From positions 1,059,001-1,123,000 of the forward strand of contig JAHRBS010000012.1 of NCBI GenBank assembly GCA_024305745.1: 64,000 nucleotides of DNA. The letters run 5' to 3'. A program made the position numbers and the translations under genes. This DNA comes from Polyporus tsugae. Taxonomy: Eukaryota; Basidiomycota; Agaricomycetes; Polyporales; Polyporaceae. Under the pieces are notes generated by a model. The model was not told the DNA's origin and searched no databases. It was given only the letters and a program-made list of their open reading frames with translations. This document shows positions 48,785-59,560 of the stretch, piece after piece; positions within the stretch are counted from its first letter, which is position 1, and every line of letters begins with the position of its first letter.

Positions 48785-49103
48785 GGCTGCAGGACCATAT
48801 ACCCAAGCCGCACCGTTCGGACAGTGGACCGAGCACCTGGCCTTCCTGTACGTATAAACTCACTACGGGTCATACACAATCACACACGAACATCCACGAA
48901 CATCCAAGTGTGCAAGGTCCGGGCTCGGTTGTGCGGGCGGGCGGGGTAATGACGACATTCAATGCTCGTAGGCGCCCTGGTTCGTGAGATTGAGGTGCAT
49001 ATATGCATGACCACTCCCCGTAACCTACATCCTCCTACATCCCTTTTGCGTGACGCATAAGTATACCAATGACAGTTCTAAATATCAACCGTCCAGTCCG
49101 TCC
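48785..49103. other. Convergent intergenic
   Basis: Short spacer between the 3' ends of the subunit E gene (+) and the VHS-GAT gene (-); nothing else seen. Confidence 0.6.
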
Positions 49104-50983
49104 TCAGAAGAGTCCCACCAGGTCCGCGAAAGGATCCTTCCCCTGCGCCTGCCCGTGAGCTGGTGTCGGTTGGGCCTGTGGCTGCGTCTGAGGCTGTAGC
49201 GGCTGTTGCTGGAACGGCTGGAAAGGCTGCTGTTGTTGCTGGAATGGCGCCTGTTGTTGCTGTGGCTGCATGGGCTGGGCGAAAAGGCTTGGAGCCGACG
49301 TCGGCTTCGAGTATTGTGGCTGCTGTTGCTGCGGGGTCTGCGTCTGCGGCAGCAACTGCGGCGTCCCCAGTCGTATCGACCCCAGCTGGGCTCCAGACGA
49401 GGGCGACGTGGTGCCGGCCCGCGGGGGGACGTTGCTTGGGGTGCCGTTGAAACCGGTCGCCGGTGTTGGGGGATGACTTGACGAGAAGTTCATGCTCATG
49501 TTCATGCCCATGCCCGCCATTGGTGTGCCGTAACCCTGACCCATGTTGAACCCGCCGCTCATCGCGGGGTAACCAGGTGGCGGCGCGGTCTGTGACTGGC
49601 CTTGAGGCTGCGGCGGGACGGCCGCGGCGCCCGAGCCGAAGAAGTCCGCGAGGTCGTTGATGCCCCCTGCTCCCCCAGCATTGGACGCTTGCGGGGCCGC
49701 ATCGTCGAAATCGATCAAGGAGACGCTTTGAGAGCTGTTGGGCCCGGCGGCGCCGTTGGAGAGCTCGGGGGGGATGGGGTTCGCTGCCGCGGAGAAGTCG
49801 CCCTTCTTGTAGGACTCGTAGCGATTAAGGACAGTGTTGATCTGGTCGTTGATCTGGAGGTAGGTGTCGAGCGATTCGGGGTCATCTTCTTCGGCGTTGG
49901 ATATCCATTTTTGGATCTTCGGCCGTGCGTCGCGCAATATTGACGCCACTTGCTGGAAGAGTACGAGCCTCGGGTGAGACGGGAGCACCGGGTGGGGAGG
50001 TGATAACTTACATCGTACACGTCCCCTTGTGCGAACCTCTCCCCTCTTGTGGTATCGACATTGTCCAGGATCTCGTTTAGCAGGATGACTTTGCTCTCGA
50101 GCTTGTTCAGCTCCGTGAGAGACTGCGTGCGGTAGTCGGGTTTCGCGTCGGGGTTCGCACCGGCCAACATCTTCATGAGATCCTGTGCGGCGGCGAGGTC
50201 CCGCGGCGTGCCCCTGCGAATGAGCTCTTGCAGCTTCGCCGATTGCGCCTCGCGATCCTCCGCCTCCAGCTCGTCCGCGGACTTCAGATTCTGCACCTGC
50301 ACCATACGACATACTCGCATCAACATCATGCCTCCCCCCATTTTCCTCGTATATCCGTGGGGTTAAGTGTTGGCTAAGCGCGAGGACTCACCGATGAAGA
50401 CGCCGCAGAAGAGCCCCCCTGCTGTCTGTTCATGTCTCGGAAGCGGTAGCCCTTGAACGTGAGGAGCCGGTGCATATCCCGGATGTTGGCAAAGTCATCC
50501 TTCCACCGCGAGTCGATGCAGATGCCCTCTTTCCAGCTGTGGATGAGATCGAGAATCTTCTGCATGACGGGTCCCGGGAACGGGGGCGGGCGCTCGGGGA
50601 AACGGCGGACGAGCTCGTTCAGGAACTCCTTGGTGGCGATCTGGAGGTGGAAGGGGTATCCGCACGACTGAACAAGAGTCTCGAGCAGCGCGAGGGCGAG
50701 CATGGCGACGTGCGGGTTACGGTGGTTCACGAGCCGCGCGATGGTCATTGCGCATTCGCGGGGGCTGCGAGTCGGAGAGGCGGGGTGCACGGATAAGCAT
50801 GCTTGATAGGCTGGAAGGAACTTGGAAGACCTACGTATTTGCTTTCTTTTGATTGATATGATCTGCAACTTCGAGATGGAGAGCGTAGTTGGGCTCGCCC
50901 ATGGTCGGATTGCACGCTCGGTTGATGAGAATCTCCAATGGGGAGACGTTGGAAATCCATGCTGACGACGACGAAGGAAACAT
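49104..50983 (-). CDS. VHS-GAT domain sorting adaptor (TOM1/GGA type)
   Basis: Four exons (50983-50835, 50764-50392, 50296-50012, 49952-49104) encode 551 residues. The N-terminal VHS domain (about 12-150) includes PLEILINRACNP, HLEVADHINQKKANTPRECA, HVAMLALALLETLVQSCG and FLNELVRRFPE. A GAT-type helical bundle (about 190-310) includes LNKLESKVILLNEILDNVD and ASILRDARPKIQKWI. The tail is Gln/Pro-rich, with SLIDFDD and a terminal DPFADLVGLF that could bind clathrin-adaptor ears. Such proteins bind cargo or ubiquitin and clathrin at the trans-Golgi or endosomes. There is no GAE ear domain, so TOM1-like is preferred over GGA. The exon 3 acceptor has two tandem CAGs 6 nt apart, either of which keeps frame. 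Confidence 0.92.
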
Positions 50984-52636
50984 GTTCGCAGCAGTCAAGG
51001 GGATTGTTCCAGCAGTTAAGGATGAAGCTAGAAGGCCAGGCTTCGGGCCAAGGTCGAATGTTCAGGGGGTGGACGAGGCCGACGTCGAGGACGAGTCGGC
51101 GCTCGCTGAGATGATGATTCGTGGGCGTCGAGGGCGGAAGAACGTGGCTGGCGCTCGTCCGATGTCCACCCACGACTATGCACCGGACGCTGTCTGGAGG
51201 CACGGCATATGCCCATTGCTCATTAACCTCGTTCTTGTCGTCCGCCGGCCCCCTCCACCTCTGCCCTGCCCTCTGTCCGCATTGTTCTTCAAAGGGGTAC
51301 TCAACTCTCGTCGCTCGCTCGTTCCGCTTCGGCTCCGTCGCCTCCTCGTAGACGACGTGCATCCTTTGTACGAGCGGAGCTCGAGCAGTTGCACAGTCGC
51401 TTTATCGAATGAAGTGCCGACATGGCGTCGCCCTATCGCCCATGCATGCACCGTTCAGCACGTTCCGACACCGTACCGTTGGAATATTATCGCACCTCCC
51501 TTTGATGGGCTCCTGCGTGCAACTTATCATGGTCCGAAATGAAGCGGTCTCCTGCAGGAGTAATTGGTCCTCGGAAGACAGCAAATTGTCCATCTTCAGA
51601 AGGTCGCCACGCTTCCAATGCGAGTATTCTTTCATATGCCACTCTTGGAATTGAAACTTGTGAGATCGAACTGACAAATGTCCTAGGTACGTACCCGGGT
51701 TGTAGGGAGTCGGCTGATTGTTGAGAGCCTGTCCCGTACGACGAAATGTGGCGGAAGAGTTTGACCATATTCTCCTCGGACTGATCTGTGTGCGCTATTC
51801 GCAGACCAGCCTGCCTTGACTGAAAGCGAAGTCGCGGATGTGGGTGCCCTGCCAGTGGCTCCCTGTCCTCCGATCGGTTCCGCACCTGTTACGCCGCTGT
51901 AACACCAAAGCCAGAAAATGCCAACTTCACCGACGGGGTATCCTGCCACTATCGCACGTTTGCTTTCGATGGCGAGACTACGTCGTCCTATCATCCTGGC
52001 GTATCGAATGCCCTCGGGGTGGAACCAAAAGGGTCTTACATTTGGGTCAGGTATGTTCACTACTTATCCAATCTCAATGATGTGCCACCCAGGCTTCCTT
52101 TGTGCCCCAGAAACGCAGCATTTGCTCGGACACCCATCTTTGCGCCTTTCAAAGTGTTTACACTACATCCTTGAAGGTCAGAGCTCTCACCTTCATTGGC
52201 GCTAGCCTCTACGGCTGTTATCTTCATGGAGCTTGAACGTTGGCCGAAGGCAAGGCGAGGGATAGTGGGTGGCACCCCTTGCGATTCTTAGCAAACGGAC
52301 CTGCATGCTCGCATCTCCCGTAATCCCGCCACCTCCGCGGCCTTTATGCCCTTTACGTTACAACTTTCATTTGCGGCGAGCGTCACCACCCGCTCGTGAC
52401 GCCTTCCCCTTCGCAACCACACAAGGATTCATGCCGGCACCCATGTTGTGGCCTGCCATGACGTGTCCCAAACCCCGGAGTTCTGTTCCGCAAAGCCGGA
52501 TGGAAAAACGTAATCCTGCATCCTCGTTCTTGCTCGGTAACTTGGTCTTGGTCTCGATGCGACTAGCCTACATTTCCTACGATGTAGAATGTGGCTGGCC
52601 GATGGCGTCGGTACCCCCGACCATCGGGTCTCCAGC
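50984..52636. other. 1.65-kb intergenic stretch with a possible unrecognised coding patch
   Basis: It holds the promoters of the VHS-GAT gene and of the alcohol dehydrogenase. Between about 51540 and 52060 on the minus strand two frames could be joined by an intron (PVGE then VRNRSEDREP), giving a protein-like stretch including VSIPRVAYERILALEAWRP. I recognise no family, so it is not called as a gene. Confidence 0.35.
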
Positions 52637-52643
52637 TATAAAA
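52637..52643 (+). promoter_or_regulatory. TATA box of the alcohol dehydrogenase
   Basis: TATAAAA 75 bases before the ATG at 52712. Confidence 0.6.
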
Positions 52644-52711
52644 GCTCCCTCGCATGAAGGCCTCCTCGCCAACTTCGAATCCTTACCCACACAAAGTCTA
52701 TTGTTTGCACG

Positions 52712-54027
52712 ATGCCGGGCCTCGTCGACTTCCCCACCACCTACACCGCCTACGCCTTCCTCGAACCTGGAGGGAAACTCCAGAAGATCGCCGTCCCATG
52801 GAAGTTCCCCCAGCTCGGCGAGATCATCGTAAAGGTCCTTGCCTGTGGGGTGTGCGGAACGTCAGTATCTCCTGCATTTCTTCTTCTATGGTTAGAATCA
52901 TAGACTGATTTGCAAGTTGCAGGGACGAAGTTTGCGCGAGCCAGGTCATGCCTGCGCCTCTCCCTCGTGTTCCAGGCCACGAAATCGTTGGAGACGTCGT
53001 GGCCGTCTCCTATGACGAGAAGTTGTGGAAGGTCGGCCAGCGCGTCGGGGCGGGCTGGCATGGCGGTCACTGCTCGACGTGTACCCGCTGCCGTGCCGGC
53101 GACTACATGACCTGCGAGAATCAGGGCATAAACGGTAACTGTCCCGGATGACTCTCCTGTGCGGTTCATACTGAGTCCTTGTTCTAAGGTGTCAATCGGG
53201 ATGGCGGCTACGCGGAGTACGTGACCCTGAGGTCGGAGGCTGTAGTCAAGGTGCCCAAGGACATGGACCCAGCCCAGGCGGCGCCCCTGCTGTGCGCCGG
53301 CATATCGACGTTCAGTAAGTTGGGCAACGCCTACCCTGAACATGCCCCCCCACCCGTACCTAACTGCTGCTAGACCCTCTCCGTCACATGTCAGTCAATC
53401 CTCCCGAACATGTCGCCATCCAAGGCATCGGGTACGTAGTTCTCTGCCCTTCCCTCTCATTATGCCTCTAAAATGGCTGGCGGCTGCAGAGGGCTTGGAC
53501 ACCTCGCGATCCAGTTCGCGTCCGCGATGGGCTTTAGAACGATCGCGCTGTCGTCGGACGGGTCCAAGGAGGACATCGCCCGCAGCCTCGGCGCAGACGA
53601 GTTCATCGACGGGTCCAAGGTCGACCAAGTGCAAGCCCTCCAGGAGTTTGGCGGGATGAAAGTTATCATGGCTACTGCCCCGAACGCCCGCATTACCGAG
53701 AATCTTATCGACGCGCTCGCGGTCAACGGCACTCTGCTCGTGCTCGCCGTCGAGCCGCAGCCGATGAAAATATCCCCGAGTGAGTCCTCCGTATCACACG
53801 CACGCGAGAAGTATCGATCTGATGTCTGGAATGCAGTATCGTTGCTCGTGAAGCGTCTCTCCATTCGGGGCTGGCCAGCGGGTTCCCCGAAGGACGTGGA
53901 GGACTGCCTCGCTTTCGTTCGTGCCAAGAACATTACATGCTTGGTGGAGCGGTTCCCTCTCCACAAAGCCCAGGAAGCGTTCGAACACTGCAAGACCGCT
54001 CGCTTCCGTGCTGTGATTGTTCCTTGA
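52712..54027 (+). CDS. Zinc-dependent alcohol dehydrogenase (MDR family)
   Basis: NAD(P)-dependent oxidation of alcohols or reduction of aldehydes, probably cytosolic. Six exons (52712-52860, 52923-53134, 53189-53314, 53374-53431, 53490-53779, 53837-54027) encode 341 residues. Catalytic zinc ligands: Cys in ACGVCGTDE and His in GHEIVGD. Structural zinc: the four cysteines of HCSTCTRCRAGDYMTCEN. Rossmann fold: VAIQGIGGLGHLAIQFASAM, then SLGADEFID. The active-site region CAGISTFNPLRH and the C-terminal KAQEAFEHCKTARFRAVIV are normal. It is complete and probably active. It resembles the bacterial-type and fungal YahK/AdhP-like group, so substrate is open. Its 3' end converges with a broken methyltransferase gene 117 bp away. 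The intron before exon 3 ends in AAG. Confidence 0.96.
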
Positions 54028-54144
54028 AGGTGGAGTAGTGATGCTGTCGTCCCCGGGGTACGCATACATGTTAAAGTCTTGGGATTGTGATACAAGCTAT
54101 TGGGGAAGAGCATAGCTGGCGATACAGATTCCATCTTGAAATTG

Positions 54145-55268
54145 CTATATGATCCGAACACTCCAGTACAGCATATTGTGCTGCTTCTTCGCTCCAGATA
54201 TATGAAGGACATAGCCTTCACGGAGTTCCGCTTGAACGACCACTTTATCGGTGAATGCCTCCCCTTCCACCTCCGTGAATACCCTCTTCCACATTACAGG
54301 CCACGATGCTTCCGAGTGGCCATACCGGTTTCTGCGCTGAAGATTAGCAGACGACGATTTAGTGATCGAGTGAAGATAACTACCGGCCGAGATGATCGTC
54401 GATTTTGCCCGCTTCCTTCAGGCCATGGTGCCGGCCAAACACCACGGCTCCTGGGGACCGCTTCAACAGCACCACAAGCCTTAGGGCGAGTCCGTACTGG
54501 GCCTCTTCGTCGAAAAGGTGGAACAACGCCCCAGTGTAGATATGGGTGAGCGTGCCGCGCAGCTGAGATAGATTGGTGACGGATGCCAAGTCAGGAGGGT
54601 TCGTCTCCTGCGCGATATCAAGGGGTGCCTCGATGTCAGATAGGTCGAAGATGTTGCCGGCGAAGAACCTGATGGGGCATCTATCTGCATCTCGAACAGC
54701 TCGTAGCCGAAGGCGAAGTACTGTGGTCGGAGGTCGCAGCCGATGATGTTTGAGGCAGGATATCCGTCAGAAACTAGTTTGCGGACGTCCGTGCCCACTA
54801 GAACCGGCGTGCCATGGTCAGTACGTGTCCTCCACAAACAACGGCACGATTTGGACACATACTGTGGCATTCTAGGTCGAGAAAGAGGGTGTTACCCCCC
54901 ATTCCAGCGTCGACAACGTTTGGGTAGACAGGATTTGCCGCCATGAACAAATTCGCGAAGTGAAAAGCGCGTACGCAAGGGTAAGGGTATTCTGCGCTGA
55001 TGAAGTGCGCATGAGTGGGCCGCCGAATAGTGTAAGATGTTCAAAGGATCCCCTTACTAGGCTCTGGACAACTTGTGAGCTTATCTAACGAAAGAGACGA
55101 GTTACGAACCCACCGCTTCTGGACCTCCACTATCCTCTCTCGAACCTTGTGCTCATCTGGAGAGATGGCTATGCGGAGGAAGCCCATTTCTTCCTTTGAC
55201 AACGAGAGGAGCCCAAGGTCGAGAGGAGGAATCAGTTCTGGTGGTATCTCGCTCTCTGGGTTGACCAT
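54145..55268 (-). pseudogene. SAM-dependent methyltransferase gene with one frameshift
   Basis: Reads as a fungal small-molecule methyltransferase of the kind often found near polyketide genes. Start ATG 55268 (MVNPESEIPPELIPPLDLGL). Recognisable blocks in order: EYPYPCVRAFHFANLFMAAN, LFLDLECHMGTDVRKLVSDG (SAM-binding motif I), NIIGCDLRPQYFAFGYELFE (motif II, Asp), FFAGNIFDLSDIEAP (motif III), FHLFDEEAQYGLALRLVVLL and GAVVFGRHHGL. The last exon ends near 54145 with LYWSVRII. Between motif II and motif III the reading frame shifts by one base at a run of four G at 54674-54677 (four C in the gene sense; five would restore the frame). No intron can explain it. It is either a recent pseudogene or a homopolymer error. 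The first intron (about 112 nt) is the weakest part of the model. Confidence 0.82.
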
Positions 55269-55292
55269 GATGCACACAGGGAAACGTGAGGC

Positions 55293-56106
55293 CTAGGCTA
55301 TCGTTTCTGTCGACGTCTTTGATACTTTCGAGGGCTTGGGAATGGAATTAGCAAACGTAAGCACGCAGTGAGAAATCTGTGCAAACTGATTAGTGGGCTC
55401 CGAGCTCGAGGCGACACTGCCCAACTTGTTACGGAGCGAGTATTCTAACCTCAATGCAAGTGAGGTTCCATAACAAATACCGGATAGAAACACCAGCCCG
55501 AGGGGGGGCAGAATCGTCCTAAAGTCGTCTATCGCGGTCAAGTCGCGACTCGAGTACACGACGGGCATGGCGCTATTTTCGACCGGACAAAAGTTGACAA
55601 AAAGTGAAGGACCTTTTTGAACACGTGACCAATTTGACAAAAGTCGTTCGAAAGTCTCGCAAAAGAAAAGCTTTCTTCCCCTTTTTGCTCAACTTTTCAC
55701 CATCCCGAGAAAAGTTAAACACCTATATCGACCTTTTCTAGACTTTTCGCTCATTGAGAATAGCGCCATGCCCGTCGTGGTATCGAACCGAACGGTGCCA
55801 TCCGGCAATTCCGGGTGTCATCACGGTGAGACGCTCAGGCACGTGCGCCAAATCGGCAACTCTGCCGCTGCCGTAGGATAGTCGTAGGATCCGGACTCGG
55901 GGGAGCACACGGCCACCACATAGCTTTTTGAGAGCACATTTTCCAGAAAGGTTACACTTGGGCGTAGCTGGCCATGTAGGCGCGTATTCACATAGTCGCT
56001 GTTTCATTCGTGAAGTTACATCACGGTTCATGTATTCGTGTAGCCGCTGAGTCGTCAAATCCGCGGCTCCGTAGTAAGGTACCTGCGAAGGTAGCGCCGT
56101 ACCCAT
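55293..56106 (-). other. Open frame split by the MITE insertion, unknown product
   Basis: On the minus strand, open frames flank the 223-bp element at 55557-55779 on both sides. When the element and one GTA copy are left out, the frame continues without a stop from the right flank into the left flank. The left part (FRTILPPLGLVFLSGICYG, and CVLTFANS near its end) vaguely resembles the C-terminal region of fungal transcription-factor domains, but this is weak. Either a small gene was interrupted or the frame is fortuitous. Confidence 0.3.
55557..55779. mobile_element. 223-bp MITE with perfect 21-bp terminal inverted repeats
   Basis: Positions 55557-55577 and 55759-55779 are exact reverse complements over 21 bases, with outer ends CACGACGGGC and GCCCGTCGTG. 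GTA stands directly outside both ends (55554-55556 and 55780-55782), which fits a 3-bp target duplication. Ends beginning CAC with a 3-bp duplication resemble the CACTA/EnSpm group; PIF/Harbinger is less likely because the duplication is not TWA. The inside has no coding but repeats CAAAAGT-like words in both orientations (at least eight times), like subterminal transposase-binding sites. It could fold into a long imperfect hairpin. Confidence 0.85.
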
Positions 56107-56372
56107 CGGATATGTAGCTACGTAGCTGCGTGTTAGCCACCGGTCGCACGCCAGCTCTGTGAGTATATATGAGGGAGGACGAGGGCCTTCATTGCTTCAA
56201 CGGTCCTCCTCGTCGACCCGTCTCGAGCTCGTTCTAACTCAGTGTCCTCCCCTCGGCGCTCAACTGATCGATACGCGCTCGTGCTCATTGTCGACGTCGA
56301 CCACCACCACGCCCGTTGCCCTCCCCATCGACCGGTCCTCCTCTTCGACCACGCCGTGCCCGTCAGCTCCAT

Positions 56373-56407
56373 CTCCACCTCCACCTCCACCACCACCACC
56401 ACCACCA
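56373..56407 (+). repeat. (CCA/CCT)n microsatellite
   Basis: Run of CCT/CCA triplets ending in about six CAC repeats, in the region upstream of the broken TBP copy. It lies in an open frame on both strands but has no gene context. Confidence 0.85.
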
Positions 56408-56800
56408 TGCCTGTCCTCCTCAACCCACGCTCCTAGCGGCCTCACCGTTACCCGATCTACCTAGCGACGGTGTTCAATGTCTTTGGCGCGGGATCCTCCC
56501 CGTTTGTTTGTGCTGGGGTATGCAGGTTTTAGCGATTAATTCTCCCCATGGCAAATAATTGACTCTTAGTGTATTAGTCTACGAGCCCGCAATCTCGCGT
56601 ACCCTTTGGATGACGATTTCGCGTGCCAGTGCACAGGTGTGCAGCTCAGGGCTCGTTTGCCGTGAGTCCCCAGTCTCTACTTGTCGCCCCACCTCCGCAC
56701 CTCACTCACCGCCTCGTCCCAACCAGTATCGCCCAACTGCTCAAGCCCGTTGATACCTCGCGCACGATCAGCCCTAACAGCGCGACCCTGACGAGCAACG

Positions 56801-57562
56801 ATGTCAACTCGTCCAACGGCGCCAGATCGCAGATCCGTACGTGGCATTCAACGGCCGTCCATGCTCATGCGCCAACCCTCTCCTTCCCCACGGTCCCTAC
56901 CTTCCTGGACCGACGGGTCTTGCCCTCCCCGGTTCCGCTCCTGGATATCCTTCCCAGCCGCAACCCACACAAACTGTCCAGCCTGCCCAGTCGCAGCAGC
57001 AGTCCCAATCCCCCACCATTGCCAGTCCGATCAACACAGTCGCTGGTCCCTCGTCACCGTCCTCCACCATTCCTACCACGCCCGCGCCCCTCACACTCGA
57101 GCAGCAGCACATCACCACGGTCGACGGCATCGTACCGACGCTCCAGAACATTGTCGCGACGGTCAACCTGGACTGTCGTCTGGACCTGAAGACAATCGCG
57201 CTCCACGCTAGGAACGCAGAGTACAACCCCAAGGTTCGTATCCCATGCTTCTGATTGTGTAGCCGTCGGACTTCCCTCCATCGTGCTGTCTTTACAGTGT
57301 TTCGCCGCTGTCATCATGCGTATCTGCGACCCGAAGACAACCGCGCTCATCTTCGCGTCCGGGGCAAGATGGTCGTGACCGGCGCCAAGTCCGAGGACGA
57401 TTCGCGCCTCGCGTCGCGTAAGTACGTGCGCATCGTCCAGAAGCTCGGGTTTGACATGAAGTTCTCCAAGATCCAGAACATTGTCGGCTCATGTGAAGTC
57501 AAGTTCTCCATCCGTCTCGAGGGTCTTGCGTACAGCCACAGTTCAGCTCCTACGAACCTGAG
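56801..57562 (+). pseudogene. TATA-binding protein (TBP/SPT15) copy, frameshifted and C-terminally truncated
   Basis: A Pro/Gln-rich N-terminus leads into the TBP core: [19 protein letters not shown], then [13 protein letters not shown], an intron with a GTTCGT donor, and [20 protein letters not shown]. At 57361-57364 (TCC GGG GCA) two extra bases shift the frame before [20 protein letters not shown]. Two codons are missing in the [10 protein letters not shown] segment (normally SEFKIQN type). A second frame loss occurs at 57538-57542 before the FSSYEPE block. After the donor at 57563 the second half of the second TBP repeat (normally starting LFPGLIYRM) cannot be found. Two substitutions at conserved sites (RIC for RIR, FSI for FPI) fit C-to-T changes. 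An intact TBP must exist elsewhere because the gene is essential. Retained introns mean a DNA-level copy. The start at 56801 is uncertain. Confidence 0.9.
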
Positions 57563-58206
57563 GTACGTTGTCTTGCCTTGACTACACCGCCAACCTGGGA
57601 AAACATTTACATGAGGTCAGGTCGGAAAGCTTGGGAGGAGGTTGGCGCTTTCATCAAATTGATCATCGTGTGATATATCGAGAAATTAAATTACTGTTTT
57701 TCAACGTACCGACCTTACTTCAACATATTGGCACACCTTGTACGAACATTTACTCAGGCGCGCACCCCACAGTGTGCTGCTTTGCCTTCTCCGTTTATTG
57801 GTGGCTCATCGCCGCCCGGGCGACATCTGACTGAATGGTATGAAAGGAGACACAATATATTCAATAGTAGCACATAAACACTTCGTGACATCGTAATAGA
57901 CAATACAAGTGCATACAGTACATATAAGCAATACTATCATAGTGTCAATGCGGTCCGGAAGGGGGAGGAGATATATATGGGACGATAAATGATGTTGAAC
58001 GTACCTCCCTGCAGAGTATCTGCGGGGTGGAAGGGTAGGTGGAGGAGATCTGGATGCCAGCGATGGAAGAGCCCCAAAGAGACACACCAGCACCAGCACC
58101 AGCAGAAGACCAGTCACAGTAGAAACCGAGGCAGCCAGTGCAGGAGATCCAGAATGCCCAAGCACCAGAGAGACAGAGGAGGTCACCCCAAGCCAGCGCA
58201 GAGACG
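57563..58206. other. Intergenic, no TBP remainder
   Basis: I searched this stretch for the missing TBP C-terminus and did not find it. No other gene was seen. Confidence 0.6.
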
Positions 58207-58968
58207 TCATAACATTGACAGGGCAGAGACAACCAGCACCCAGGACCGTATAAGGACAACAGACCAAGAGGTACCAGTACAGGAGAGTCCGGGACCCGAG
58301 AAAGGTAAGCAGAGCAATGTTGAAGGCCCCGCGACGTCCACGCTTGGAGGAGGCACATGTTGGACTTGGTGATGAAGGCGAGAACAGGACGAGAAGGAGC
58401 GAGGGTGCCGAAGTCGGACGGTCAATGAGCGGACGAGCTTGAAGTAGAGGATGATGAGTATGAGGAGGACGAGGACGGCGATGATGGCGGTGGTGACAAC
58501 GCGCTGCTGGTACATCCTACACACATGCGGGGCAAGGCAAGGGTCCGAGCGTCAGACCCATCTGTCGGTGCAAATGAACAGGGATGGAGGGAGGTGAGGG
58601 GGGACGCACCGTTGAACCATCTTCTTGAGCGTGCTCGACGCGCTATCAATGGAGGTATCCGCGCGTTGCAGCTGGAGGACAACACGCGCAGGTCAGTCGC
58701 AGCCACAGTCACAGGCGGCGGAAAGGAAGGCAATGGGACGGGGAAGGCGGAGGACAAGAATAGAACATGGCAACGGCTGATTACGCACCGTATCCTGCGC
58801 GTTCTGGATCTGCTCCTGCTGCCCCCGGAGGCTCCTCAGGATGTCCAAGGTCTGCTTCTCCGTCTCGAGCGCGATCCGCTGGCTGTCAAGCAACCGCCTG
58901 CTCCCGTCCTCGAGGAGCACGGTGCCCGCGAGGAGCTGCGTGCGGTCACTCACGCCGTCCGTGCCATG
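58207..58968 (-). pseudogene. VTI1-type v-SNARE copy lacking its N-terminal domain
   Basis: Three exons (58968-58789, 58671-58610, 58516-58207). They encode the whole SNARE motif of VTI1 (VSDRTQLLAGTVLLEDG, SRRLLDSQRIALETEKQ, ILRSLRGQQEQIQNAQDTLQ, RADTSIDSASSTLKKMVQRM) and the tail anchor RVVTTAIIAVLVLLILIILY. VTI1 acts in fusion at Golgi, endosome and vacuole membranes. Two defects: no N-terminal three-helix Habc domain or start codon could be found upstream, and no stop follows the membrane anchor. The frame runs on for about 70 residues of unrelated sequence where normal SNAREs end within a few residues. I call it a 5'-truncated copy, but an unusual gene with missed upstream exons is possible. 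Confidence 0.72.
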
Positions 58969-59039
58969 CTAGTAACAGGTGCTGCAGAGGTGCAGCGTGA
59001 GCCTCGGTTACACTGACAAAGAGGTGGATGACAACGCGG

Positions 59040-59560
59040 CTTTAACGATGGTTGCAGTGTGAGGTGCATAAGGACGGCGTACCTCTCTGGGTGAAGAAGC
59101 TCTCTTGAATGCGGAGCGAGACCACTGAGGCTTTTCCGTTAGTCTTCGATGGTCTCGATCGACGTGCTGGGTCCGGCCTTGTCCGCATGGCATGGCAAGT
59201 CGTTGAACCGGTGGATGGGAAACGGTTGGTCTCGTTCTGTGTACCCAGAACAATGGCGCCGCGCGGCGAAATGGGAATGGGGGAGGACAAGAAGGGTGCA
59301 GAGGTGTTGTGAGACGAGAGCGATAGCGTACAGCGTGGTGGACGTACCTTGATACACATCCCGGAACGACGTGACTTGATGTCTCGGTCTGCGGACTTGA
59401 AGCCGAGGCTCAGGCGCGTGACGCAGTGCGAGGCGGCGGGCGCGAAGGCGTGCAGGAGCTCGTAGACGAGCGCGCTGTGCGCGACGCTGCTCGTCACGAA
59501 GGAGAGGCGCTCTGAGCCGTCGGTGTCACGGCCACGAGCGTCGCCAGTGCGTCGCCTGTA
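59040..59560 (-). other. Possible exons of an unrecognised gene upstream of the VTI1-like copy
   Basis: After an acceptor near 59560, a minus-strand frame reads TGDARGRDTDGSERLSFVTS and SALVYELLHAFAPAASHCV up to a GTACGT donor near 59346. A second possible exon (VVSLRIQESFFTQR) ends at a GTACGC donor near 59082. The sequence looks protein-like and GC3-rich, but I recognise no family and cannot join it in frame to the SNARE exons. It is not the VTI1 N-terminus. Confidence 0.3.

Noticed and set aside
55781..55840. tRNA-like GGTTCGATACC on the minus strand
   Set aside because: No T-arm or acceptor stem can be paired around it; it is the flank of the MITE.
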